Positions 24,218-36,204 of a stretch of 64,000 nucleotides of DNA are shown here, piece after piece. The notes beneath the pieces are model-generated. The model did no database searches and had not been told where the DNA came from. It saw nothing but the letters and a program-made list of their open reading frames with translations. Where the stretch lies: assembly GCA_034509495.1 (NCBI GenBank), contig CM067512.1, forward strand, positions 5,506,459 to 5,570,458, given 5' to 3'. Origin of the DNA: Acestrorhynchus altus. Lineage: Eukaryota; Chordata; Actinopteri; Characiformes; Acestrorhynchidae. Numbering within the stretch: position 1 is the first letter of the stretch; the number at the start of each line of letters is the position of its first letter. Both the position numbers and the translations under genes were made by a program.

Positions 24218-25734
24218 AAAGATAAATAATATAATATAATAATATATATTAATAAAATAAACACAAAGTAAACACACAGTGAACACAGCTGCAGTGAAAG
24301 GTGAAGTATTTACCTGTCTGAGCTCCACAAGGTCCTGCAGCATGAATTGGATGCGGGAAAGAGTGCTCTATCTCACTGTTCTGAGGTGGGCTGAGCACCA
24401 GTCTGTGTGGCTCAGAGGAACCTGAGGGGAAGCTCTGCAGAGGAGGCACAACGAGCACTCATTAAAGCATTTATAATGGCTAAACATTTGAAGGTAACGT
24501 GTTCTTCTATTACTCTGGAACAATACTGATACAGATTGAATAAACATATTTATAATGAAGAGCAACGTACTGATGTACTTCCACCTTCAGGACACTGCCT
24601 GTCCTGGGAGGACAAACTGGGCCTGGAATTGGAGCTTTGGTTCCTCAGAGGACCAGTGTTCATGTGGGACTGTACAATAAAATTAAAACTCAGTCATATT
24701 TCACTGTAATTTACAGCCTAGAATTGGCTAATTCATGCTTCAGGGTGTATTCTGTCGTTCAATGCCGCAAAAAAAAAAAATCACATCATACTGTCCAACA
24801 CAACGTAGGTGTAATCCTTACCTTGTCCCTCACAACTTCCAGAATGGGCGGCGGTCCCATGGGTTTCCGGAGGCAAGCAGGATAAAGCTGGAGACACCTC
24901 TGAAACTCCAGGTAGTACAGCCTTGTCTCCGCCTCAGGGACGTTATTGCAATGTTCTGCAATTGGGAAAAACAACTTCAGTAAAGGTTCATGAAAGATGT
25001 GCAGTTTCTATCCCTGCCCTGAGATCAGGGATCCAAAATGCTATTGTTGAATGGATTGATGCACTAGTCAGCTCCATTGAAGACCAGAAAAAGCATCTGT
25101 TCACAGAACCATGAATGAAGAGAACCAGGAGAAAGTTCTGGTTACTGATATGAGATGATCTGCTGGTGCTTAATGTACACACTTACCATTTGAGGAGCTG
25201 TAAGCCCTGTTGTCCCCATTATACAAGCCAAGGTTTGGGCTGGCCACAGAATTTTGCTGGGCCTGGGGAGCATAATGGTACCACTATTGCAAGACAGAGA
25301 AATCAGTATTAATTAGAGGTAAAGAGAACTCACTTAAAATGGTGGTTCTCCAGAGGGTTCTATATGGGACCAAAAAGGGTTCCTCTCTAGTTAAAAGCTT
25401 GGCATTGTAACCATAGTAGAAACATCTCAATAGTCCATTTCTCCACATTTGAGGCCATATAGAACCACCTCCAGTTCATTCTCCATCAGTCTGAAGAACC
25501 CATTCTCAATGAAAAGAACCCTGTGTGTTAATGGTTTTATACAGAACCCCTGTCTTTATTAAAGATCCCCAGAAGAACCATCATTTTGAAGTGTGTAATA
25601 AAAGTAAGTCATAAAGTAGCAGTAAAGAGGATCTGCGAGGAGCTTACTTGTAGCTGGCGATTTGGCCGTGGAGGCATTGGTGCAGTTCTCGGGCGCCATC
25701 TATGTGGAGGACGTAGACTTTTGGTCATCCCCAT
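23798..25734 (-). CDS. Unrecognised proline-rich protein, six coding exons, 191 aa
   Basis: I do not recognise this protein. Six minus-strand exons join in phase with standard splice sites: 25648-25734, 25187-25283, 24822-24955, 24571-24669, 24314-24434 and 23798-23835. The start is the ATG at 25734, with an in-frame stop three codons upstream. Residues 1-29 are basic and proline-rich (RPPHRW, APMPPRPNR). Residue 30 begins 'WYHYAPQAQQ'. Residues 67-106 include the hydrophobic, tyrosine-rich 'TRLYYLEFQRCLQLYP' and 'RKPMGPPPILEVV'. The rest is serine/proline-rich and looks disordered. There is no signal peptide, membrane segment or known catalytic motif. Intron 5 carries a long (AAAG)n microsatellite. 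The last exon gives only 12 codons including the stop, so the 3' end is the least certain part. smim19 lies upstream on the same strand. Confidence 0.6.
24079..24219 (+). repeat. (AAAG)n microsatellite
   Basis: About 140 bp of GAAA repeats with a few interruptions, inside intron 5 of the orphan gene. On the transcribed strand it is a long pyrimidine tract (CTTT)n. Confidence 0.97.
25335..25600. mobile_element. MITE-like element with inverted ends
   Basis: The left end 'ttaaaatggtggttctcc' and right end 'agaagaaccatcattttga' are near-perfect inverted repeats. The interior has 'gggttctatatgggacc' and 'ccatatagaaccacc', also inverted to each other. It lies between exons of the orphan gene (intron 1). 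Confidence 0.7.
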
Positions 25735-27164
25735 CTCCAACTAGAGTTCACGTTCAGCAAAAACGGAAATCAACTGTGCCAACGAAGGTGCTCAACTCAC
25801 TGATCTGGTTATGAGAGCTCTAATTGCTGCTGAAAGTACTGACAGGGACAACATTCCATCACCATGACAACATTCTATGGCTATGACATCATTCCAAGCC
25901 TCTGACATCATTCAGTTGTGGACCAATCATGAGAGGAACATTGGTGTACAACTGATGTAAACAATAAATTACTTTACAAAGCATTTCTACTGGTGTGTAT
26001 GAGCATCTTAACCTAGGATAACTTGAGGAAGGAATGAGTGTCTCAATTCAATCACAACACACACACTTTACCCAAAGTACATCAATTTACGTGAGCCAAT
26101 GACTCTCTTTCAATGTTCAAAATACCCCCTAATAAAGGTTGTAGAATGAGAAAGTTGGTGGCCTTGTGGGAGAAGCTTTGCCTCATGACCTTGGTTGTTG
26201 GTTCATGTCTGGTGTAGACTCTGCAAGAGGAGAATGTGACAAGATCGTGCTTCGGCACTCCAGGAGCATAATCCAAATATCCCAGTTACAGGTGCATTAA
26301 AGATGACTGGAGAGACCTCATGTAGATGTGCATTTGTTCTATAAAATGACCTGAGGTGGCCTTTGAACCCTCCACTGGTCGTGATTTTAGATGATTGTTC
26401 TGGATAAACATCACCACATTCAGCTATATATACACACATGCAGTCACTAGATGGCACCTCTAATACTACAGAAAATCACAGTGCTTCAGCATCTCCTCTA
26501 TGGGTTTGAATCTCACGATGGATTCTGACACCTTTTAATAGTAGATTATTACAGATTTGGTTATTATATCCATTATGTGAAAATCAAATTACGTCTAATT
26601 ATTAGTTTGTAATGTATTGTTTTTTATATATATATATATATATATGCTGGTTTTAAGCAAAGGTGACATACCAGCTCATTTATATTGATGCAGTAAAACA
26701 CCATTTTAGAATATGCAACACTTATTGATGTATAAGTGATTATTAAATTACAATTAACTCAAAAAACAAGGCATCTAGAACCCATATGTATCAAAGATTT
26801 AGATAATAATTCATAGACAATAATATGAATAATCACCACTCCAAAAGAAAGTGTTTATTGTGCATTATTACAATCAATAATGCAATAATTAGTGATTTTC
26901 ACATAATAAAATTTAAATGATGTACTAATAATGATTATAATGAACAAGGTATAAATAAATCAAATGAGAAATGTCTAATTCAGACCTTACTGATCAAAAA
27001 TCAAGACCTTAATAAAACTCAAGATAATTACTCTACTCTCTTATGATATTTTCTGCAGATCTCCAGGGGAGGCTATTTGCAAAAACATCTGTGTGAAAAA
27101 GAATGTGTCCAAAATCTGGCAAGCTCTTATGTGCCAAGAACACTTACTTAATTTAGGGGGAAAA
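25735..27164. other. Intergenic stretch, AT-rich
   Basis: Between the orphan gene's start and the smim19 3' flank. It contains a short (TA)n run at about 26626-26645 and no exon I can support. A promoter for the orphan gene would be expected in 25735-26000, but no clear core element is visible. Confidence 0.4.
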
Positions 27165-27762
27165 TATGTAGAGAAACAGATGGACTACAGTCTGTAATTA
27201 TAGAACTACAATGTGCTCTGTATGATCAGTAGAGTTGATGAAAATGGACAAAGAAGGTACAAACAAAGAGCTTGTTGTGACTGATCAGTGTACTTAAAAT
27301 ACACAGACTTTTATTTTTACATAATATTCTCCTCATCATCCCTTTTGAACTACATTGAATTTAAATGAAACAGTGCTATTTTAACAAACAAAGCAAAACA
27401 ATGAATTTGACACTCATGTTGCAACAAAATCTCTCCAAGCACTATCCAAAACAACCTCTAGATGGCAGCAATACCCTACAATAATGCAAACTGGCTGTCA
27501 AAGGTATTTGAAAGTAGCACTTCTCACTTTGGCAATGTGGGAATGATTGAGCAAATATCCTTCAAATAAAAACAAAAAGGAAAAAAAATGAGATTCCCAG
27601 TTAGTCTTGTAGATAAAGTCTTCCAGTTGGGTGTTTGCACTGTGACCCTGTCTGGGATTCAGCAGGAAGATAAAATAGGAGCACTGTCACTTAAAGAAGA
27701 TTAAATAACATTTAATAACACGTGACTTCAGATTCACATTTGCACAGTTAAGACATTCACCC
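27165..27762 (+). repeat. Direct duplication of the smim19 3' flank (copy 2)
   Basis: Partner of 22090-22852. It abuts the smim19 stop codon (27782) and covers the putative 3' UTR. It begins inside the same mobile element that is longer in the other copy. Confidence 0.85.
27310..27315 (-). terminator. smim19: Candidate smim19 polyadenylation signal
   Basis: AATAAA on the minus strand, 467 bases after the smim19 stop. The same hexamer in the same context is preserved in the duplicated copy at 22257-22262. Confidence 0.45.
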
Positions 27763-27781
27763 ATGGCTGTTTGGGTCTCGC

Positions 27782-29446
27782 TCACTCCATTGAAAGCTGC
27801 ACACTCTCCTGGGCCTGAGTCTGTTGGTGTTGCTGGTCAAACTTCCGTGCTACAAAATAAAAGAGCAAGAGGGTTTTAGTACACAATATATCAGACATTT
27901 ACATACATATCTGTTAATATTGATAAATAGATGAAAATAACCAACAAATCTTGAGACACTCTGCACTAAGCTTGTTATCACACATCCAGAAAACATTAAA
28001 CAAACATTAAACAAACATTGCCTAATCGATACAGTTCTACAACCATCTGTCCCATTGAAGCTGAAAACTGCTGTTCTTGGAGATCAAACAATAAACACTT
28101 TAACAAAAAATCTTAAACAAAGGGAAACCCTTAACCAGTACATGAGCTGATATTCCTTCACTGCACCAGGATGGTACACTGATGAGTCGTTCTGATTTGG
28201 ACTCACCAAGGGAATACATTTCCAGCTGCTGCCTTAACCGGACTTTCTGCAGACTGTCATAGAAATTGGGCTCAGGTGTGGCTGCAACTGTTGGCGGCAT
28301 TGTGAAGATGCGCATGATCTTCCTCTTATTCCTGCAAAATAATTCAAGAGATTATTTGTTTACCATAGCAACAATTACAGTAAAAGTAAAGGTGCTCATA
28401 GACTCAATATGATGCTCACAGGGGAATCTGTCCTGTGCTTTTAACCCATCCACACACAGTCCGGAGGTTGGGCAGCCCTATACACAGCATCTGGGGAGCA
28501 TTTGAGTTAAGTGCCATGCTCAAGAGCACTTCAGTCATATCCTGCGAGTTTAGGGATTCGAACCAGCAACCTGCCAGCCACAAGGCTGGTTTTCTTACCA
28601 CGGCTGTCCCCAAAGAGGAACCAGAGATTACATATCATTAGTGCTGGATATATTGGGTACATCAGTGCTGAATATTAAATCAAATGAGCTTTTGTTATTG
28701 AAATTATTGTTACATTTTACTGTGTTTAAGTTCATGTGCACCTGACCTAATGTGCGCAAAAAGCTGAGATTGAGGTTTAAATAACCTTCTAAGATTAATA
28801 GATTACATATCATTAGTGCTGAACATATTGGTTACAGTGATTATATATCTCTGTGTGTTTATATACAGGGTTATATATCTCTGTGTGTTTATATATAAGG
28901 TCATATATCACTATGTTTATATATAAAGGTTATATATCTCTGTGTTAATATATAAAGGTTATATATATCTTTAAGTTTATATATAAGGTTATATATCTCT
29001 GTATGTTTACATATAAGGTTATACAGCCCTGTATGTTTACATATAAGGTTATATAGCCCTGTATGTTTACATATGGGGTTTAATACCTCTGTACGTTTAT
29101 ATATAAGGTTATATACATCTGTGTGTTTATATGTAAGGTTATATACCTCGGTATGTTTATATGTAAGGTTATATATTTCAGTGAGTTTATATATAAGGTT
29201 ATATATCAGGTTATATATCTCTGTATGTTTATATATAAGGTAATATACCGCTGTGAGTTTATATATAAGGTTATATCTCTATGTTTATATACAGTTAAAT
29301 AAAGGAGGATCTTACTTTCTGGCGTACATCAGCAGCGCAAAACTGACCAGAATAACCAGCAGATACACGTTGGTAGCTTCATTCCAGGCTTCATGCACTG
29401 AATAATCTACAGACTCTTCATTCGCCATCACTCCGTAGCCTCCCAT
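27782..29446 (-). CDS. smim19: Small integral membrane protein 19
   Basis: Three coding exons, 29316-29446, 28207-28331 and 27782-27849, join in phase with GT-AG sites to give 107 residues, the length I recall for human SMIM19. Recognition rests on 'VHEAWNEATNVYL', 'KRKIMRIFTMPPT', 'PEPNFYDSL', 'RLRQQLEMYS' and the end 'ESVQLSME', all strongly family-like. Residues about 26-42 (NVYLLVILVSFALLMYA) form the single membrane segment, followed by a basic RKNKRK stop-transfer patch, so the tail probably faces the cytosol. The molecular role of the family is not established. The start is the first ATG of the GGYGVM sequence. Intron 1 contains a roughly 30 bp minisatellite and intron 2 is short. The gene is divergent from the AhpD-like gene that starts about 1 kb away. 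Confidence 0.95.
28392..28620 (-). mobile_element. SINE-like repeat with tRNA-type B box
   Basis: Read on the minus strand the sequence contains 'gctggttcgaatc', a good match to a tRNA-derived B box. 'gccatgctcaagagcacttc' on the plus strand is typical of a common fish SINE/short repeat. A related piece, with 'gcagccctatcctctgcac', lies at 31440-31590. It lies within smim19 intron 1. Confidence 0.5.
28830..29295 (+). repeat. Minisatellite, unit about 30 bp
   Basis: Roughly 15 imperfect copies of a unit like 'ggttatatatctctgtatg' followed by 'tttatatataa', in smim19 intron 1 and ending about 20 bases before the donor-side exon boundary. Copies differ by substitutions and small length changes. 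Confidence 0.9.
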
Positions 29447-30479
29447 CACCCCAGAACACACTCTATAAACAAAGTCCGAAATCACACTGAACGGCTGCGA
29501 CTCATAAACACAGAGACCATTTCCTGCTGGCTGTTATACAAAATAAAAGTCTTATTCATTGGAATAATAAAGTCTCCATTTATTAACACTGAAAGTCATT
29601 ACTAAAAGCAAGGAAAATTAAATTAGTACACACTTTAATAAGATACAGCCTGGTTCCAAGTGGCCACATTTAATTAATTTATTTTTTTGCTGTTATTTTA
29701 CTTTAACCCCTATTTTAACCCGCTAGACCATTAAGAACAAATTCTTATTTGCACATTTTTATTTACAATAATATATTGACCGAAGTTACTATATTGAGGC
29801 CAATTATTTAATTTTACTTATCTGTGCGATATCTCTGGATATATTTATTTATTCATTTATTATCTTAACCATTTGCTTTTTTTGCACGTGGAAGAAATTT
29901 CCCTCTGGGATTAATAAAAGTAATTTATATCTGATTCTGAGATAATTTTATGAAGAAAATAATTAAATACTGTGTCCACTGATTTATTTATTGGACCTAT
30001 GAAGAAGGCCTTCAGGTAATTAATTAAGGTCACAAAATAATACATTGTTTATTTATTATATTTATTTATTTTATAATATTAAACATAATAATCGATCAAA
30101 TGAGATCCTGAATATGATGCTGAATTTTAATTCAATTAATGAAATTTATTCATCTGTTGCTGTTTTTTATTTTTAATTGTTAATTTCCGTGATTAGTTTA
30201 TATGCTGTTATTATACATTTTAATCAGATTAGTGCTTTGTTTATGAACGCTGGTGTAGGAAATGTGTTTATAAATGTGTTTATAAAATTTTTTTTTATAT
30301 TTCCTAAATAAATAAATGTAGTTGTTGGAAACAGGAAGTAAAAGACATAGGCGAAGTGGATTGGTTGGACAGAAGGGGGCGTGTAGGTTTTCTTCTCGCT
30401 GATTGGCTGTGCTGCAGCTCGGAGAGGCTGAACAGAGAGGTAGTGTTGGTGCGTCCTGTAGTTTAGTTAGGAGGTGAAA
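29447..30479. promoter_or_regulatory. Divergent promoter region, smim19 / AhpD-like gene
   Basis: The roughly 1 kb between the two start codons. Near the AhpD-like gene there are two ATTGG (inverted CCAAT) boxes at 30360-30364 and 30402-30406 and a 'gggggcgtg' Sp/KLF-type site at about 30375-30383, all within 120 bases of its ATG. The middle, 29570-30330, is AT-rich and includes a LINE/SINE-like 3' tail ('ttccctctgggattaataaa' near 29899). Whether one or two promoters operate cannot be told from sequence. Confidence 0.5.
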
Positions 30480-33400
30480 ATGTTCTCTAGAGCTCTAATG
30501 AAGGTTGTCCCTCCCTCTGTTTTGGGCTCTTTGGTAAGATATGCATTGTGTTTTTATTTCCAGCTGTCAGTGTCCTGTGGCTCATCTAAGCAGCAGCTCA
30601 GTGTTTATTTTTATTCTAAATAAACTTTTAGACACTTAGTAGTGTTTTTCCATCACTGTGTTCATTAAAGCATCTCCAGAGCTCTCCTGCTGGAAGTCTA
30701 GTATTGCATCAGTGATTAATGTTAAATCAGATCAGCCTGTGTTATTGAAATTATTCATATTTTGACTGTGTTTATGTTTATGTGCCCCTGATCTGAGTGC
30801 CTTTAAATAACCTGCTAAGGAACATTTATACACAGCAGTTATATACATCCTTTATGACAGGGTTTCTCAATCTGTGGGCCAGCGATTACCACTGGGCCAT
30901 GAAGCACACCATCCTCAGGGGGCAGCAGTAGTCCATAGGCAGCCAGTAATGGTATTTTAAATGATTAATGTCTGTGTGTGGGGTGAGGGGAGATTTGCTA
31001 TGCATAAAAATCGAGAGATCATTATGTAAACATTTGTAGAAATGAGAAAATAATAAAACAGAAGTAACACAGATTTGGGGGCCTGATGCAGGCAGTTAAG
31101 ATTCCATTTCTCCTAACTCTCCCAACTCCCGATGTGCAAGTAACATGATGGCAATACACATAAGAATACTGGACAATGTAGACAAGACAAATAATATTGT
31201 ACTGTGAATAGGAAGTGATAAAGACATTGAAGCCTCATAGTTGTCCTTCATTTAGCCCAAATTTACTGTATGTCCTTGAGCTGAACTGAGCAAATAACCG
31301 CAGCCACAGTGTCAGTTCTAATGCCTCCCTAAGACCCAAACAAAAAACATTGATATTGATTAAATGCCAAGTCTATATTCTTATGTAGAGACATTAAGGT
31401 ACTCATTTGACCCACTGTGTTGCCGCATTTTATCCTTCCACACACAGTGATACACACAGTCACACTATGTGAATTCACACACCAGGGGGCAGTGAGCACA
31501 CATGCCTGAAGCAGTGGGCAGCCCTATCCTCTGCACCCGCGGACCAGCTGGGGAGTTCAGTGCCACCGAGCCACGGCTGCTCCTTATGAGCGTTATTTGC
31601 ACATAGTTTTACAACTGTCAGTCAAAAACTCACTGATGTTTTTATGTTTGCAGTCTTTCCTTCTGTTAAAAAGCAAAGTGTACCACAGGATGCCAGCCAG
31701 CCTCCGGTGCTACAGTAGTAACGAAGAAGAGAGAATCAGCCGTTATCCAGTGCCTTACAAAAAAACCCTGCCATATGACATTGTGGAACTGATGGAGGAG
31801 GTCGAAACAAAGGCATGGCATTCTATTTGTCTTTGCATATACTGAGTTTTCATCTCTCCCATCCAAATCCATATATCTCAAATTTGATCTGTCTTTATTT
31901 TTCTTCACTATTTGAACAGACTAACCTTTACACTGTAGCTGCAGCTGCGTTTTTCAGTGTTCAGTTAGGTCAGTGAAGGCTGTTCTGTTTTGTAGTATCC
32001 TTCAAACAGCTGAGAAATGTGTCCTGCATTTCTGAGAGCTGTAGACTTTTAGTAGTCATTTAGTGACCTGCAGTACTTTACAAGTGGCACAAAAACTTTG
32101 GAAACAGCTATGAGTGGTGAGATACTGCAGGAGGAGTTTTCTGAATGAAACCTGATGAGACATTTTTAATGAACATTTTAAAGGTCTAACTTGAAGGCGT
32201 TGATTAATAAATGAGTACAGCCTATTAAGAGCATTTCAAATGTGAGTGAGAAAAGGCCTCTCTATCTATAAACGTGCTTCAAATGGTTCTTTGAGAAATG
32301 TCATAGAATAATTACTTTTGTTTGTAATAGAGATGTGTGTAAAGAACCTTCATACAAAATTGTTGCACCTGATTGAATCACCCTTTGATTCTCATTTTTG
32401 TTGTGGTGCAGACAAAACTGTGTATGAAGGCACTGTGGTCAGCACTAAGATCAATAGTTTGTAGCACTTTCAGAAGGTCTGGTGTTATGGTGTGCAGGTA
32501 ATATTTCATACGAGGCCAGCTTACCTTTGGCAATTTGCTATCTCAATATTACAATAATGGTCCTGCAACCAGTGTTCATACCTTTCCTAAACACACACTC
32601 TGTTACTGTATTCCAACAGGGCAATGCTCACCTGCATACTGCTCGTATTGAAGACACAAATAGTATGTCAGACACATCATTAGAAGCCAGTATTCTGAAG
32701 ATGCACGATAATAGGCATCCGTGATAATAGTGTCATAAAGGCTGATATTGCAAATGAATTGCCTCCTTAACATGACCTCCTTTTATCAGGGTGGCTTCTT
32801 GCCTAATGTCTTCAAGGTTCTTGCTCATCGTCCTGAGGAGTTTCGGGCCTTCTTTGCTTACTATAACACACTGATGAACAAGGAGACTGGTAAGAGACTC
32901 TGTATAATTGCAAACAGACACATCACAGTAAATGTGACTTTCTTTAAATTCCATCTGAATATTTAGCTTCTGCATATCTAAAGGAGTTGGATATACTGGA
33001 TGTAATTGTGTCAGTAGTGCATGAACGTCTGATTACATTTCAAGTTTTTTACAGGGGGCTTGTCAAAGGCAGATCGAGAGTTGATTGTTGTGGCAACCAG
33101 CGCCCATAATCACTGCCTGTACTGTGTGGTAGCTCACAGTGCACTGCACCGTATCTACTCTAAGAAACCCATGCTAGCTGATCAGGTATAGTCCCTTTCC
33201 CACTCCTGTTCCCTGCAAAGGATTGATTGGTGTGCAGAGTTTGCTTCTTTAGTTTTCCAGTGGAAGCGAAATGCATGCCTGATACAGTTGCACCAAACAA
33301 CATAGAGTTGTTGTCTCATATAGACTTGCTTATGTGGTTTCTGACAGTGACACACTTTTATCTGCAAGATCATAGCTAAATACAGTCAACAAAAAACAGT

Positions 33401-34433
33401 AACAAACCCCTTTGACCATAGATTTAAGTATTCAAAAATGTTTGTGGGTATTATTTTTGTATTGATTTTGTATAGATTTTTTGTATTGATTTACATATAC
33501 ATTTGCTAATTGTACCTAAAAGTGACATTATGTAGCAATGAATCCTTATAATTGCAGCTTCATAATCATGTTGATTCTCCACTAATTGCAATAGTCATTA
33601 TCACTGTGGACAGACTACTCAAAAACACTTGCTAGAACTGTGCAATGCTGCATAATCTGGCTCATGTTTGTGTAAAATCCTTTAATATATCAGTACTGCC
33701 TCAGCCCACATGCTTCTTTCACTTCCGATGTTGCTAATGTATCTCTTGTCAATAGCTTATCAATATAGCTCTGTACAGCTTGTCATTAAATTCAAATTAA
33801 TATTGCTCTTTGAGTGGCTTCATATATTGTGAATTACATTCACTGCAGTGGTGTAAAAGTGAATTATACCAAAAATACCTATTCTTGCTTAATGGCGCCT
33901 TAAAACAATATTACTTAGCTATATATGCCTTATTAGCCTTAGTCAAAAATGCCTTGTTTGATTGCCTTGTTGTTTGATTACAGTTGAGTTGTTGGAGCAG
34001 TTCTGTAATTTATATTATTTCCTAAACTGTTCATATAAAGGGCTACTGTGAACTGTGTGCCCATAATACTGTAGTCTTGTTAATGAATAATTGTGGCTTG
34101 TAGATGATTGCAGATTATGACGAAGCTCTAATCCTGCAGGTGGTAGTAAATTACCAGGTAGCAGATCTGTCCAAGAGGGAGCGTGCCATGCTGGACTTTG
34201 CTCTGGCTGTGTGTCGCAGTGAAACCCTGACCGATGCACACTTCAGCTCTCTGGAGGAGCACGGCTTTGACCGGGAGGATATATGGGACATTGCTGCAAT
34301 TGCTGCATTCTTTGCCATGTCTAACCGCCTGGCCCACCTCACTGATATGAAACCCAACACAGAGTTCTACATCATGGGCAGAGTACCCAGAGACAAACGA
34401 CCAAACCTGGATGAGAAGGACAGCGGGTCTTAG
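30480..34433 (+). CDS. AhpD-like alkylhydroperoxidase-fold protein, 257 aa
   Basis: Five exons, 30480-30533, 31654-31812, 32790-32889, 33055-33185 and 34104-34433, join in phase. Residues 113-132 carry the AhpD signature: Glu113, then Cys125-Leu-Tyr-Cys128 and His132, with the same E-12-C-3-C-4-H spacing as bacterial AhpD. In that family the two cysteines form the redox pair that reduces peroxides with an adaptor's help. The flanking 'GFLPNVFKVLAHRPEEFRAF' and 'ERAMLDFALAVCRSE' are typical of the peroxidase-related (carboxymuconolactone decarboxylase-like) group. The N-terminal 40 or so residues are basic, hydroxylated and lack acidic residues (MFSRALMKVV...RCYSS), suggesting mitochondrial import. 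Intron 2 has a GC donor (31813-31814). It is divergent from smim19. Substrate and electron donor are unknown. Confidence 0.85.
30865..30965. repeat. hAT-type short repeat fragment
   Basis: 'acagggtttctcaatctgtgggcc' split across this stretch resembles the terminal region of hAT-derived short elements. It lies in intron 1 of the AhpD-like gene. Confidence 0.4.
31813..31814 (+). other. Non-canonical GC splice donor
   Basis: The exon ends ...ACA AAG and the intron begins GCATGG. The next exon begins after 'tttatcag' with GGTGGC. Joining here gives 'VETKGGFLPNVF', which lines up residue for residue with the family's conserved run. No GT at a position that keeps the frame is available nearby. Confidence 0.75.
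32405..32760 (+). mobile_element. Dead Tc1-like transposase fragment
   Basis: Same family as 12206-12745. The shared run is 'gcactgtggtcagcactaag' through 'tattccaacagggcaatgc', the latter encoding the degraded Q-Q-(D)-N region. It lies in intron 2 of the AhpD-like gene. Confidence 0.75.
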
Positions 34434-35275
34434 GTGGATGAGCCCTGTCCCCTATATCTTCATTTTTTGTGATTACTCATAGTTCCTATAAAAGTGGGTG
34501 CAACTGATTGACTACTGTGTAAACAAACTTGGGGCTGGTTTCATAAAGAATGCATTACTGGATCATAAAGTACTCCCCCAGTCATCAATTTTTGCCATTT
34601 ATGTGTGTATATATCCCAAACACATGTAGTTGTCGATGTAGATGTAATTATTAATTATTTTTATATGACCATTTTCCAACCTTCCCTCCCGATCCCTTAT
34701 GATTAAATAGGCTGTTGTTGTTACTGTCACTTTATGACTGAGGTATGTAAATGATTTCTGCTCTGATTGGCTGTCTTGTACCTGAATCAGAATGCATTAT
34801 TCATCTGAACGCTCCTTATTAAAACTTCAGCATGAATGTGCTGCCAAAACTGCTGAGGCCGAATCAGTGATATATGTGTTGCCTTTTGTGACATCAAAAA
34901 CTAATTCTAACAAGACATATGAGTTTCCATTTATGGACGTGTGGAGTGTGGACAAAGGAGTACATTGCTGTGTGACTGAAACCAGTTAAAGTTCTCAAAC
35001 TCCAAGTCTATTGAATACAGCTTATAGAAGATGCTGGAAGATGCATTTTGATTAGGCATTATTTGTTTGGGTATTTCAGTCTGATCAATTCAGCAAATGA
35101 AAGTGATAAGAGATGAAGTCTGTGTAAAAAGCTAACACTTATGCAGTTGGTGAACATAAATGGATTTTTGTGGGCTTGCTAGGTAACCAGCCAGCTCTGG
35201 CAGCTTCCAATTAAACACAATCACTTGATGGACAGCAGAAATAATCAATAGAAGTTCAAGCATCTAAATAAAGTG
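34434..35275 (+). other. 3' UTR of the AhpD-like gene (probable)
   Basis: From the stop codon to a well-placed polyadenylation signal AATAAA at 35267-35272 ('ctaaataaagtgt'). A piece of the dispersed 'attggctg' repeat lies at about 34700-34860. The actual cleavage site is not known. Confidence 0.4.
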
Positions 35276-35653
35276 TAAACATTTTTTCTTAGGATACTTA
35301 AATTAATCTGTTAAATGACCAGATTAAATAAGAGTTGCAAGTAAATTGAACTATCAAAAGTGCAGGATGACTAACAAGCTGAAATCATACTTCAAATAGA
35401 AATGGAAGCAGATCAATATACTGTTTTTTATAGCAGAACAATATACTGTTCAGTTAATTTAAAACCATCTCTGTGGGTCATCAGTGTGAAGTAAGTCAGG
35501 TCACTTGTCAGTTGTCTATCCTATTTAGTGTGTAACACTATAAAATAAAACATATTTTTTTAACATTAAATGTTGTTTTATGTCATGTTTGAGATTCCTG
35601 CATTCTAATTGTGATTGAAGTGAGGCATATTTTTTTTGTGGTGCTTTATTTTT

Positions 35654-36180
<527 letters not shown>

Positions 36181-36204
36181 TCTTTAATGCCCCTGCTGTA
36201 GAAA

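Noticed and set aside
23989..24343. Leu/Ser/Phe-repeat ORFs on the minus strand
   Set aside because: Produced by the (AAAG)n tract inside intron 5 of the orphan gene.
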